Positions 19,636 to 27,755 of a stretch of DNA of 55,506 nt are shown here, piece after piece. Below the pieces are notes generated by a model that was given only the letters and a program-made list of their open reading frames with translations, made no database searches and was not told the DNA's origin. This stretch comes from Tissierellales bacterium (GTDB lineage: Bacteria; Bacillota; Clostridia; Tissierellales; Sedimentibacteraceae), in contig JAHDQO010000031.1 of assembly GCA_018433765.1 (NCBI GenBank), positions 1 to 55,506 of the forward strand, written 5' to 3'. The translations under genes were made by a program, and so were the position numbers. Each line of letters opens with the position of its first letter. The stretch's first letter is position 1.

Positions 19636-20790
19636 ATGAAGCAGGTAAAAACAAGAGTCACTATAATGCGTGCTGGAACAAGCAAAGGTATTTTTATAAA
19701 TGAAGCAGATTTGCCGAAAGATGAAAAAAAGAGAACTCAAAGAATCCTTAAGATTTTTGGTAGTCCTGATATAAGACAAATAGATGGTTTAGGTGGAGCA
19801 GATCCATTGACTAGTAAGTTAGCAATTATTGGACCTGCTACAAGAGAAGATGCTGACGTAGATTATACATTCGGTCAAGTATCATATGTTGCACCAACTA
19901 TTGATTACTCAGGAAACTGTGGAAATATATCATCAGGAGTAGCTCCATATGCTGTAGATGAAGGATTAGTAAAAGTAACAGAACCTTATACTACAGTTAG
20001 AGTTCATAACACAAACACTGGAAAAATACTAGTTGAAAAAGTAAAAGTTGAAGATGGAATGACAGTAGTTGATGGCGATTATGCTATAGCTGGGGTCCCT
20101 GGAACATCAGAAAAAATTGAAATAGATTTTTCTGATACAGCTGGATCAAAAACTGGTAAATTATTACCAACAGGAAACACTATTGATAAGATGACTGTTA
20201 ACGGCGTTGGTGAAATAGAATTTTCATTAGTTGATGCTGCTAATCCAGTTGTATTTGTAAGAGCAAAAGATCTTGGATTAACTGGTATTGAGACACCTAG
20301 TCAAATAGATAAAGATGAAAGAATACTAAAAATACTAGAGCAAATAAGAGGAAATGCAGCAATAATCATTGGAGCTGCTAAAAACTTAGAAGATGCATTA
20401 AAAAATTCTCCAGCATTTCCAATGGTAGCTTTTGTATCAGAAGCTCAAACTTATAATGATTTTACTACAGGTAAAGTTATTGATGAAAAAACAGTAGACT
20501 TTGTTTCAAGATTAATGTTTATGCAGGTTATGCATAAAACATACGCAGGTACAGGAACTATATGTACTGGCTCAGCAGCAAGAATTAAAGGAACTATTGT
20601 TAATGAAGTAATGGAAGCAAAAGATAGAGGAAAAGAGCAGATAATTAATATTGGTCATCCAGCTGGCATAATTGATATTGACGTTGCTGCTCATGAAGAA
20701 AATAAAGAGTGGAAGTTAGATAAAGCAGCTATTAATAGAACAGCTAGAAGAATTATGGATGGTTATTGTTATACACCTGCAGGGGAGTAA
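19636..20790 (+). CDS. mii: 3-Methylitaconate delta-isomerase
   Basis: A 384-residue PrpF/diaminopimelate-epimerase-fold isomerase that shifts the double bond of 3-methylitaconate to give 2,3-dimethylmaleate. The two cysteines in the expected family positions are C95 (SGNCGNISSG) and C310 (GTICTGSA). The N-terminus RVTIMRAGTSKGIF and GLGGADPLTSK are typical of PrpF proteins. AGGAGG lies 9 bp before ATG, and the gene follows mgm after 12 bp. Confidence 0.93.
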   Translation: MKQVKTRVTIMRAGTSKGIFINEADLPKDEKKRTQRILKIFGSPDIRQIDGLGGADPLTSKLAIIGPATREDADVDYTFGQVSYVAPTIDYSGNCGNISSGVAPYAVDEGLVKVTEPYTTVRVHNTNTGKILVEKVKVEDGMTVVDGDYAIAGVPGTSEKIEIDFSDTAGSKTGKLLPTGNTIDKMTVNGVGEIEFSLVDAANPVVFVRAKDLGLTGIETPSQIDKDERILKILEQIRGNAAIIIGAAKNLEDALKNSPAFPMVAFVSEAQTYNDFTTGKVIDEKTVDFVSRLMFMQVMHKTYAGTGTICTGSAARIKGTIVNEVMEAKDRGKEQIINIGHPAGIIDIDVAAHEENKEWKLDKAAINRTARRIMDGYCYTPAGE

Positions 20791-20795
20791 AAAAA

Positions 20796-22223
20796 ATGAA
20801 AAAATATGATTTTCATGTTATTGATATAGGAAGTACTTTTACTAAACAAAGGTTGTTTAAAGATGAAAAACTAGTTGCAACGGTACAATCACCAACAACT
20901 ATAGATCATGTTTATAAAGGTATTAAAAATGGTCAAATACAAATGAAAAAAATATTAGGTACTGAAGAAAGAATAGAGGCAGATCATGTACTATCTTCAA
21001 GTAGTGCCGCCGGCGGACTAAGAATGGTAGCTATTGGTTTTATGATGAGAGTAACCGCTAAGGCAGCTAAAGAAGTAGCAATGAATTCAGGTTCTAAGAT
21101 CTTGGAAATATTATCAAATGAAGATCCATCAGATTATAAAGTACAGGTTTTAAAGGAAATCAATCCTGATATCATACTGCTTGCTGGGGGCACTGACGGT
21201 GGAGATGAAAAATCCATTTTAGAAAATGCAAAAATAATTGCAGAGAGCGAAGTTAATGCTGTAGTTGTTATAGCTGGAAACTTAAATGCTCAGAGAAAAG
21301 TTGCAAGAATTCTAAAAGATGGTAGTATTTCACATATTCGTGTTCCTAACATTATGCCTACTATACATGAACTGCGTGTAAAAGAAGCAAGAGAAGTTAT
21401 CCATAGAGAATTTATTAAGCAGATTACAAAAGCTCAAGGATTAATTTCTATACAGCAGGTAATAACTAATGACAAAATAATACCAACTCCAGGTGCAGTT
21501 CTCATGGCAACAGAACTTTTAGCTAAAGGAACTTATAAAGAAGAAGGGATTGGGAATGTAATTGTTGTTGATTTAGGAGGAGCTACCACTGACGTACACT
21601 CTGTTATACCAAAATTGGAGGAACTTGACTCAGAAGAAAGAGGCTTAGTAGTTACAAATGAAAAGCAGATGACTTACAGAACAGTTGAAGGAAACTTAGG
21701 TATGCGTATTAGTGCAGTGGGAATAATAGATTCTGTTGATCCTCGAAGTATATTAGAAAAAAGAGGAATGAATACAGCAGAAAACTTAGAAAAATTCGAA
21801 AATTACTGTGAAATGGTAGAAGAAAATCCTAGCCATTTGGCTAGTAATGATGAAGAAAAATTATTTGATGAACTCTTAGCACAGACAGCAGTAGAAGTAG
21901 CATTAAAACGTCATGCAGGTAGAATAGCAACAGAGGCTGATGCATTTAAAGGTTATATTCCAGGTATGCCTATGGGTAGAGACTTAAGAATGGTTGATTT
22001 AATAATAGGTGTTGGTGGATTATTTTCACATAAAAATGAAAAAGAAAGTAAAAATATTATTAAAGAAGCCTTAAAGGATTCAGGTATTTCACTTTTACCT
22101 AAAAATCCTAAGATCATTATAGACAAAGACTATTTATTGTTTGCAGCAGGTAATATTATGGAAGTTAATACTGATTATGCAATGAAGATACTGTCTAACA
22201 AATTTATAAAAAACAATAACTAA
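20796..22223 (+). CDS. MutL/GlmL-type reactivase of the B12 mutase
   Basis: A 475-residue ASKHA-fold ATPase with the N-terminal phosphate loop DIGSTFTKQRL, central LLAGGTDGGD and second loop VVDLGGATTDVHS. Members (GlmL, also called MutL in glutamate mutase operons) reactivate adenosylcobalamin mutases after cofactor damage, using ATP. Its position after mgm and mii makes methyleneglutarate mutase the likely client. ATG at 20796 follows AGGGGAG by 8 bp; an upstream start inside mii (20766) adds unrelated residues. It is unrelated to the DNA mismatch-repair MutL. Confidence 0.9.
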   Translation: MKKYDFHVIDIGSTFTKQRLFKDEKLVATVQSPTTIDHVYKGIKNGQIQMKKILGTEERIEADHVLSSSSAAGGLRMVAIGFMMRVTAKAAKEVAMNSGSKILEILSNEDPSDYKVQVLKEINPDIILLAGGTDGGDEKSILENAKIIAESEVNAVVVIAGNLNAQRKVARILKDGSISHIRVPNIMPTIHELRVKEAREVIHREFIKQITKAQGLISIQQVITNDKIIPTPGAVLMATELLAKGTYKEEGIGNVIVVDLGGATTDVHSVIPKLEELDSEERGLVVTNEKQMTYRTVEGNLGMRISAVGIIDSVDPRSILEKRGMNTAENLEKFENYCEMVEENPSHLASNDEEKLFDELLAQTAVEVALKRHAGRIATEADAFKGYIPGMPMGRDLRMVDLIIGVGGLFSHKNEKESKNIIKEALKDSGISLLPKNPKIIIDKDYLLFAAGNIMEVNTDYAMKILSNKFIKNNN

Positions 22224-22244
22224 TAAATTATAGGAGAAAAAACT

Positions 22245-23108
22245 ATGAAAAGCAGAATAGAATTAAAAAAATCGTTAGAAGCAAAAGAAATATTAGTAGC
22301 ACCAGGAGCTCATGATGTTTTAACAGCAAGAGTTATTGAAAAAGCAGGATTTAACGCTGTATATATGACTGGTTATGGTCAAGCAGCAAGTGCTCTTGGA
22401 AAACCAGATGTTGGTTTATTAACATTAACAGAAATGCTTGATCGTGCAGCTAAATTTGTAAGTGCTGTTGATATACCAGTAATAGCTGATGCTGATACAG
22501 GTTTTGGTAACGCACTTAGTGTAATGAGAACAGTTGAATTATACGAAAAAGCTGGAGTTGCAGCTATACAATTAGAAGATCAAGTAGCTCCAAAAAGATG
22601 TGGACATATGTTAGGAAGAGAAGTAATTCCTATGGAAGAAATGGTTGGAAAGATAGAAGCTGCAAAAGCTGCTAGACAGGATGAAAGTTTCTTAATCATC
22701 GCAAGAACAGATGCTAGAACTAATCATGGATTTGATGAAGCTTTAAAAAGAGTAAAAGCTTATGAAGCAGCTGGTGCAGATATAATTTTCTTAGAATCAT
22801 TAGAAACTAAAGAAGAAATGGAAATATTGAACAAAGAAATCAAAGTTCCAACTCTTGCTAATATGGTTGAAGGTGGAAGAACACCTCTTTGTACAAATGA
22901 AGAACTTGAAAAATTAGGATACAATCTTGTTATTTGGCCTACAGCATCTACTTATGTTACAGCTTTCATGATGAGAGAATTAATGAATGAATTAAAAGAA
23001 AAAGGAACTACAGAAGGCTGTATGGATAAAATGATTAGTTTCCAAGACTTTAATGATTTAATTGGATTAAATGAGTACAATGCTTTAGGTAAAAAATATA
23101 TAAAATAA
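22245..23108 (+). CDS. dml: 2,3-Dimethylmalate lyase
   Basis: A 287-residue enzyme of the isocitrate lyase/PEP mutase superfamily that cleaves (2R,3S)-2,3-dimethylmalate to pyruvate and propionate, the last step of the specific pathway. The catalytic Cys is C119 in PKRCGHM, with metal-site residues in DADTGFGNA and LEDQ. By sequence alone it could be a methylisocitrate lyase, but the operon contains the enzymes that make dimethylmalate. AGGAG precedes ATG. Confidence 0.92.
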   Translation: MKSRIELKKSLEAKEILVAPGAHDVLTARVIEKAGFNAVYMTGYGQAASALGKPDVGLLTLTEMLDRAAKFVSAVDIPVIADADTGFGNALSVMRTVELYEKAGVAAIQLEDQVAPKRCGHMLGREVIPMEEMVGKIEAAKAARQDESFLIIARTDARTNHGFDEALKRVKAYEAAGADIIFLESLETKEEMEILNKEIKVPTLANMVEGGRTPLCTNEELEKLGYNLVIWPTASTYVTAFMMRELMNELKEKGTTEGCMDKMISFQDFNDLIGLNEYNALGKKYIK

Positions 23109-23178
23109 ACAAATTAGTTTTAATTTATTAGCGATTATTCTTAATTAGAATAAAAATATATTTATAGGAGGCTATACT

Positions 23179-24345
23179 ATGTCAATCTTAGCAATTGAAA
23201 ATATTGGTAAAATAGTATCAGGAGATATTAAAAATCCAATATTAAAAGGAAACACAATAATAGTTAAAGAAGGCAAAATAGAAGAGGTAGGTAGCGAAAA
23301 ATTACTTGAAAAATATACACCTGATGAAGTAATTGATGCTAATGGAACAACTGTTATACCTGGAATAATTGATACTCATGTTCACCCAGTAGTTGGTGAT
23401 TTCACACCTAGACAAAACACTTTAGGATTCATGGCTGGTGGAGTTCATGGTGGAATAACTACATTTATATCTGCTGGAGAGTGTCATACTCCGGGAAGAC
23501 CAAAAGATCGTGTAGGAACAAAAGCGTTAGCGACTTTAGGTAAAAAAAGTTCTTTAAATGTTAGACCAAATGGTGGTAAATTCCATGGTGGTTCGTTAAT
23601 TTTAGAACAAGGTTTAACAGAAGAAGACTTCAAAGAATTAGCTGAAGTAGGTGTTGATGTAGTTGGAGAAATAGGACTTGGAACTGTTAAAAAGCCTGAA
23701 GATGCTGCTCCTATGGTAAAATGGGCAAAAGCTAACGGTATGACAGTAATGATGCATACTGGTGGAACAAGTATACCAGGAAGTAGTTCAATTTCTGCTA
23801 AAGATGTTATAGCAACTGACCCTGATGTTGTTTCACATATAAACGGAGGACCAACAGCTATACCAGTAAATGAAGTAGATAAATTAGTTGATGAAACTCA
23901 ATTAAGCTTAGAAGTTATACAATGTGGTAACTTTAGAATATTAAAACATGTTGCAGAAAGATTAGCTAAAAAAGGTGAATTAAGCAGAATGCTTATGGGA
24001 ACAGATGCTCCATCAGGAACTGGTGTAATTCCTTTAAGTCAATTAAGAACAATGTCTTACTTAGCATCATGCTGTGATGGTATATCAGCAGCTGAAGCAA
24101 TTTGTGTTGGAACAGGTAACAACGCTAAAAAATTCAAATTAAACAGAGGATTTATTGAAGCAGGAAGAGAAGCAGACTTAGTTATTATGGATGCTCCAAT
24201 GGGTTCAGCAGGTAAAGATGCATTAGAAGCTTTAGAAGTTGGAGATATTCCAGGAGTTGCATTTGTTTTAGTAGATGGAAAAGTAGTAGTAACAAAAAGT
24301 AGAAATACACCTCCAGCAACAAGAAAGCCTGTAATCGTTAAATAA
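23179..24345 (+). CDS. ena: Enamidase (1,4,5,6-tetrahydro-6-oxonicotinate hydrolase)
   Basis: A 388-residue amidohydrolase of the dihydroorotase/dihydropyrimidinase type. The metal-binding motif is DTHVHP with H67 and H69; further metal ligands are likely in the HTGG, VSHINGG and GTDAPSG segments. It opens 1,4,5,6-tetrahydro-6-oxonicotinate and releases ammonia to give 2-formylglutarate. It sits directly before the enzyme that makes its substrate. AGGAGG lies 8 bp before ATG. Confidence 0.93.
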   Translation: MSILAIENIGKIVSGDIKNPILKGNTIIVKEGKIEEVGSEKLLEKYTPDEVIDANGTTVIPGIIDTHVHPVVGDFTPRQNTLGFMAGGVHGGITTFISAGECHTPGRPKDRVGTKALATLGKKSSLNVRPNGGKFHGGSLILEQGLTEEDFKELAEVGVDVVGEIGLGTVKKPEDAAPMVKWAKANGMTVMMHTGGTSIPGSSSISAKDVIATDPDVVSHINGGPTAIPVNEVDKLVDETQLSLEVIQCGNFRILKHVAERLAKKGELSRMLMGTDAPSGTGVIPLSQLRTMSYLASCCDGISAAEAICVGTGNNAKKFKLNRGFIEAGREADLVIMDAPMGSAGKDALEALEVGDIPGVAFVLVDGKVVVTKSRNTPPATRKPVIVK

Positions 24346-24382
24346 AAAACGATTATAAAAATATAAATACGGGGATGATAAA

Positions 24383-25894
24383 ATGATTAAAATAGATATT
24401 GATAAATGTAAGGGTTGCAAAATTTGCGAAAAAAACTGCCCATTAGATGCTATACACGTAATAGATAAAAAGGCTCAAACTAATGATGCATGTGTAAGTT
24501 GTGGTATCTGTACAAGAGTTTGTCCTTTCAATGCTATTGAAAAAGTAATACAAGAAGAAGAATCAAAAGTTACATGTACACATTGTCCGGTAAGGTGCTA
24601 TATTCCGGAAGGAAAAACTGGTGCATGTAAGAGATACACTAACATGAACGGAACTATAGTTCGTAATAGAAAATTAGTAGTAGATGCTATTACAACAGAG
24701 CCAGCTACAAGAAAGCTACCATATAAACCATTGATTACTGCTGCTGGAAGTGGAACTAACTATCCATGCTGCAGACCTGCACCACATATTGTTCAAGAAA
24801 AAGTTGAAGGCGTTGATGTAGTTACAGTAGTTACAGAAGCTCCTTTAAGCTACAGCGGTGTAAAAGTGAAGATAGATACAAATCTTCATATTGGTGAAGA
24901 AGGTGCCAAAGTTAAAAGAGACGGAAAAGTTGTTGGCATGGTAACAACTGAAGAATACGGCTCAAAAATGCTAACTATAGGTGGCGCTAACCTTTTAAGC
25001 AATGGGAATGATGGATTTGTTGTAGCTAAAACTATTGTAGATTTAGCTAATGGAAGACGCATTGTATTAAAAGTAGATAAAGGTAGTACACTTGAACTGC
25101 AACAAGGATGTGCACCAATCATTGATGGACAAGAAGAAAGACTAATGAGAGTTGGCTGTGGTAGTGCAACAATCGGTATGTTTGCATCTAAATTGAGTAA
25201 AGTAGTTGATGAAGCAATCATTCTAGATTATCATGTTATAGGTCTTTTATCTGAGCATTTAGCTGGAAAAGAAGTTGGTATGAAATATAGCGGTGTTGTA
25301 CCTTACGGTACTAAATCAACTGTAGGAAGATATTTTGGAGTTCACGGCCACGGATGGGGTGGAACAGAAGTAATTAATCCTATCGACGCTATTTCATCTG
25401 TAGATATGTCTATAGCAAAAGAAGGCATGAAAATTCTTGTAACTGAGACAACAGGTCAAAAAGCAGCTTTATTCAGTATACAAAAAGATGGTTCTATTAA
25501 GGAAATAGAAATGACTAAAGAAGTATTAGATGCAGTAAACTTAATCAAAGAAACATGTGAAGAATCATTAACTTCAATTATATATACTGGTGGAACAGGC
25601 GGCAGTGCTAGAGCAGGAGTTACAAATTTCCCTAAGAAATTAACAGATGCTGTTCATGCTGAAGATGTATACATGACTATAGGTGGAGCACCAGCCTTCA
25701 TTTTACCGGGCGGTGGAATAAACTTTATGGTTGATGTATCAAAAATGGTTCCTGAATCAACAACATGGGTTCCAACACCAGCAACAGTTGCGCCCGTTGA
25801 ATATACAATGACTAGAGACACTTACGAAAAATTAGGTGGACACATGGCATCTATAAGGACAAAAGAAGAAGTATTAAAAGAGTTAGGCATGTAA
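24383..25894 (+). CDS. hnr: 6-Hydroxynicotinate reductase
   Basis: A 503-residue cytoplasmic ferredoxin-dependent enzyme that reduces 6-hydroxynicotinate to 1,4,5,6-tetrahydro-6-oxonicotinate. The N-terminus is a two-cluster ferredoxin domain (C9, C12, C15, C19 and C37, C40, C43, C47). A further CxxCPxxRC set follows (C65, C68, C72, C82), suited to a third cluster. The remaining 400 residues have no common fold I recognise. The Eubacterium barkeri enzyme is, as I recall, reported to carry covalently bound flavin, which gives interest to the ApbE-like gene 3 bp downstream. Confidence 0.93.
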   Translation: MIKIDIDKCKGCKICEKNCPLDAIHVIDKKAQTNDACVSCGICTRVCPFNAIEKVIQEEESKVTCTHCPVRCYIPEGKTGACKRYTNMNGTIVRNRKLVVDAITTEPATRKLPYKPLITAAGSGTNYPCCRPAPHIVQEKVEGVDVVTVVTEAPLSYSGVKVKIDTNLHIGEEGAKVKRDGKVVGMVTTEEYGSKMLTIGGANLLSNGNDGFVVAKTIVDLANGRRIVLKVDKGSTLELQQGCAPIIDGQEERLMRVGCGSATIGMFASKLSKVVDEAIILDYHVIGLLSEHLAGKEVGMKYSGVVPYGTKSTVGRYFGVHGHGWGGTEVINPIDAISSVDMSIAKEGMKILVTETTGQKAALFSIQKDGSIKEIEMTKEVLDAVNLIKETCEESLTSIIYTGGTGGSARAGVTNFPKKLTDAVHAEDVYMTIGGAPAFILPGGGINFMVDVSKMVPESTTWVPTPATVAPVEYTMTRDTYEKLGGHMASIRTKEEVLKELGM

Positions 25895-25897
25895 ATT

Positions 25898-26737
25898 ATG
25901 ATACAAGAAATGAACGATCACCGACTGTTTATAAACCATGGACCTATTCAAATGGCATTAGACTTGATGTATAACAATAAAAGACAGCCAGAAATGGCAC
26001 AGCAAGTGGCAAATGACATAATAAAACAATTTGAGGCTATGCTTAGTTATATGTCTGAAATCAAGGCGCATAAACAGTATGATCATATACCAGATAACTA
26101 TCCAATTGTTTTAAAGAAAATGATTATGGCAGTAAATAAGCTGGGTGATGAGTCATTCAGTCCATTAGCAGCAGTAGCAGGTTCTTTTTCAGAATATGCT
26201 TTGGAGAAATCATTAGAATATGGTGCAGAAAGAGTTATTATTAATAATGGCGGGGATATTGCACTAAAAGATATTACAGGAAAGCCAATAGTTGTTGGAA
26301 TTCCACTTGAAGAAAAGTTATCTGGGCAGCAGTTGATTATGTCTGTGACTGAAAACATGGGTATTGAAGGGATATGTACAAGTGGCTTTGGCGGAAGAAG
26401 CTTTACAAAAGGCATAGCAACAAAGGCTGTAGCCTTTTGTAAAAAAGCTTCAATTGCAGATGTATGCGCTACCTATATTGGGAATATGACTGATGTTGAT
26501 GATCCTCACATAACTAGAGTTTTAGCAGAAGAAATTGATTCAGGAACAGACATAGCTGGTCAACTAGTAACATTTAAAATTGGTAATCTTAGCAGAAAAA
26601 GTCTGCTTAAAGCATTATTAAATGGGTATAATGCCACTGAGGCGTTGTATAAAAAATCTATAATAAAAGGTGGAGCAATAGTCCTTGGACAAGAAATTAT
26701 GATGATCCCAGAAAATATTGCAAAAACTAATAAATAA
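25898..26737 (+). CDS. UPF0280 family, ApbE-like protein; possible flavin transferase for Hnr
   Basis: A 279-residue protein. The core SPLAAVAGSFSEYALEKSL, then VIINNGGDIAL and a C-terminal ASIADVCATYIGN segment match the UPF0280 family, which is related to ApbE FAD:protein FMN transferases. Its function is not established. It begins 3 bp after hnr, so the two are likely co-translated, and it lies inside a catabolic operon with no Rnf or Nqr genes in the window. I infer a role in maturation of Hnr, perhaps flavin attachment. The start has no strong ribosome site, consistent with coupling; a second ATG at 25910 is possible. Confidence 0.8.
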   Translation: MIQEMNDHRLFINHGPIQMALDLMYNNKRQPEMAQQVANDIIKQFEAMLSYMSEIKAHKQYDHIPDNYPIVLKKMIMAVNKLGDESFSPLAAVAGSFSEYALEKSLEYGAERVIINNGGDIALKDITGKPIVVGIPLEEKLSGQQLIMSVTENMGIEGICTSGFGGRSFTKGIATKAVAFCKKASIADVCATYIGNMTDVDDPHITRVLAEEIDSGTDIAGQLVTFKIGNLSRKSLLKALLNGYNATEALYKKSIIKGGAIVLGQEIMMIPENIAKTNK

Positions 26738-26749
26738 GGAGAAATTAAA

Positions 26750-27349
26750 ATGGATGTAAAAGATATTAAAATCAGAAAATTCTATACACATGTTGAAGAA
26801 ATCAACAGTGATGGACAAAAAGAAATTAATGATGGAAAACAACATAAAAGAGTTGCTATTTGTGCAGTTATAGAAAATCCATTTGCAGGAAAATATGTTG
26901 AAGATCTTGAATTATTATCAGACTGGGGAGCTTATATAGCACCAGTTCTTGTTGAAAAAGGATTAGCAGCTGCTGGATTAAAACCAGAAGATGTTGAATC
27001 ATATGGAAAAGGTGTAATAGTTGGATCTAATGGTGAATTAGAGCATGCAGCAGCAATCATGCACCCTAAATTAGGTAAACCATTCAGAAATGCAATTGGA
27101 AGAGGATTAGCATTAATTCCTTCAAATAAGAAAGTTGGAACAGTTGGAACTACATTAGATATAGGATTAAATCATAAAGATGCTGCTTTCATTCGTTCAC
27201 ACTTCGATTCAATGGAAATAAGAGTACCTGATGCTCCAAGAGCTAATGAAATAGTACTTGGACTTGTAATAACAAATTGCGGAAGACCACACCCAAGAGT
27301 TGGTGGTTTAACTGTAGACCAAGCAAAATTTGAAGATGGATTGAGATAG
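26750..27349 (+). CDS. AA_synth (PF06684) family protein, function unknown
   Basis: A 199-residue protein matching the 'amino acid synthesis' family: RVAICAVIENPFAGKY, GVIVGSNGELEHAAAIMHP and PSNKKVGTVGTTLDI. The family has a YjgF-like fold and no clear assigned reaction. It is the last gene of the hgd operon, with AGGAG 7 bp upstream of ATG and a strong hairpin after it. In this setting it may act on an unstable intermediate of ring opening (an enamine, imine or aldehyde), but that is inference only. Confidence 0.82.
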   Translation: MDVKDIKIRKFYTHVEEINSDGQKEINDGKQHKRVAICAVIENPFAGKYVEDLELLSDWGAYIAPVLVEKGLAAAGLKPEDVESYGKGVIVGSNGELEHAAAIMHPKLGKPFRNAIGRGLALIPSNKKVGTVGTTLDIGLNHKDAAFIRSHFDSMEIRVPDAPRANEIVLGLVITNCGRPHPRVGGLTVDQAKFEDGLR

Positions 27350-27369
27350 TAAATAAACTAATAGTTTAA

Positions 27370-27401
27370 GAAAATGATCCATTTGTTAATGGGTCATTTT
27401 C
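27370..27401 (+). terminator. Strong hairpin ending the hgd operon
   Basis: GAAAATGATCCATT pairs with AATGGGTCATTTTC (14 bp with one G-T pair) around a 4-nt loop. The T tail is weak (ATTCTATA), so it may terminate only partly or stabilise the mRNA end. Confidence 0.75.
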
Positions 27402-27493
27402 ATTCTATAAAGTTTATAACAATTATATCTATTAATGGCATTACTTAACTTATATTGGTATTGCTTAACTTAATGACTCTTAATTCTTCAATT

Positions 27494-27592
27494 TTTCAAA
27501 AGTGAAAGATGTACATTTCAAAATTGAAATGCTACAAGTGTTGATAATAGCTAATTCGTTATTTTTTAAACAAACCATTTCAGGAATGAAAT
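27494..27592 (+). promoter_or_regulatory. Three activator-site palindromes upstream of ndhF
   Basis: Sites are TTTCA-AAAG-TGAAA (27494-27507), ATTTCA-AAAT-TGAAAT (27515-27530) and ATTTCA-GGAA-TGAAAT (27577-27592), with centres 22 and 62 bp apart. The first two lie 156.5 and 134.5 bp upstream of the -12 GC of the ndh promoter, exactly as before the permease gene at 40374. Together with the hairpin and promoter they account for the 406-bp gap. Confidence 0.87.
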
Positions 27593-27643
27593 GATTTTTG
27601 TGTGTCTAGGCCTTGAAATCACTGGTTTTAAGGTAATAAAATG

Positions 27644-27659
27644 TGGCACAGTATTTGCA
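27644..27659 (+). promoter_or_regulatory. Sigma-54 promoter of the ndh operon
   Basis: TGGCACAGTATTTGCA is a perfect fit to TGGCAC-N5-TTGCW. The start point should fall near 27671, about 85 bp before ndhF. Confidence 0.94.
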
Positions 27660-27755
27660 TATTAATATAAGTAGTTTATTTTAATTATGAAAACATAAAC
27701 TAAGGAGGATTGGAGAAATTAATATTAAGAAAATTGCAAGAATAGGAGAAAAAAT

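Noticed and set aside
20796-22223. DNA mismatch-repair MutL
   Set aside because: The protein has an ASKHA ATPase fold with DIGST and DLGGATTD loops, not the GHKL fold; the name is shared by coincidence.
22245-23108. Methylisocitrate lyase (prpB) as call for dml
   Set aside because: Sequence motifs are shared by the superfamily, but no methylcitrate genes are present and the operon makes dimethylmalate.
27711-27745. TTG-initiated 11-codon peptide just before ndhF
   Set aside because: The TTG lies almost on top of the AAGGAGG site, too close for initiation; the frame from ATT at 27718 is the better candidate and is itself uncertain.
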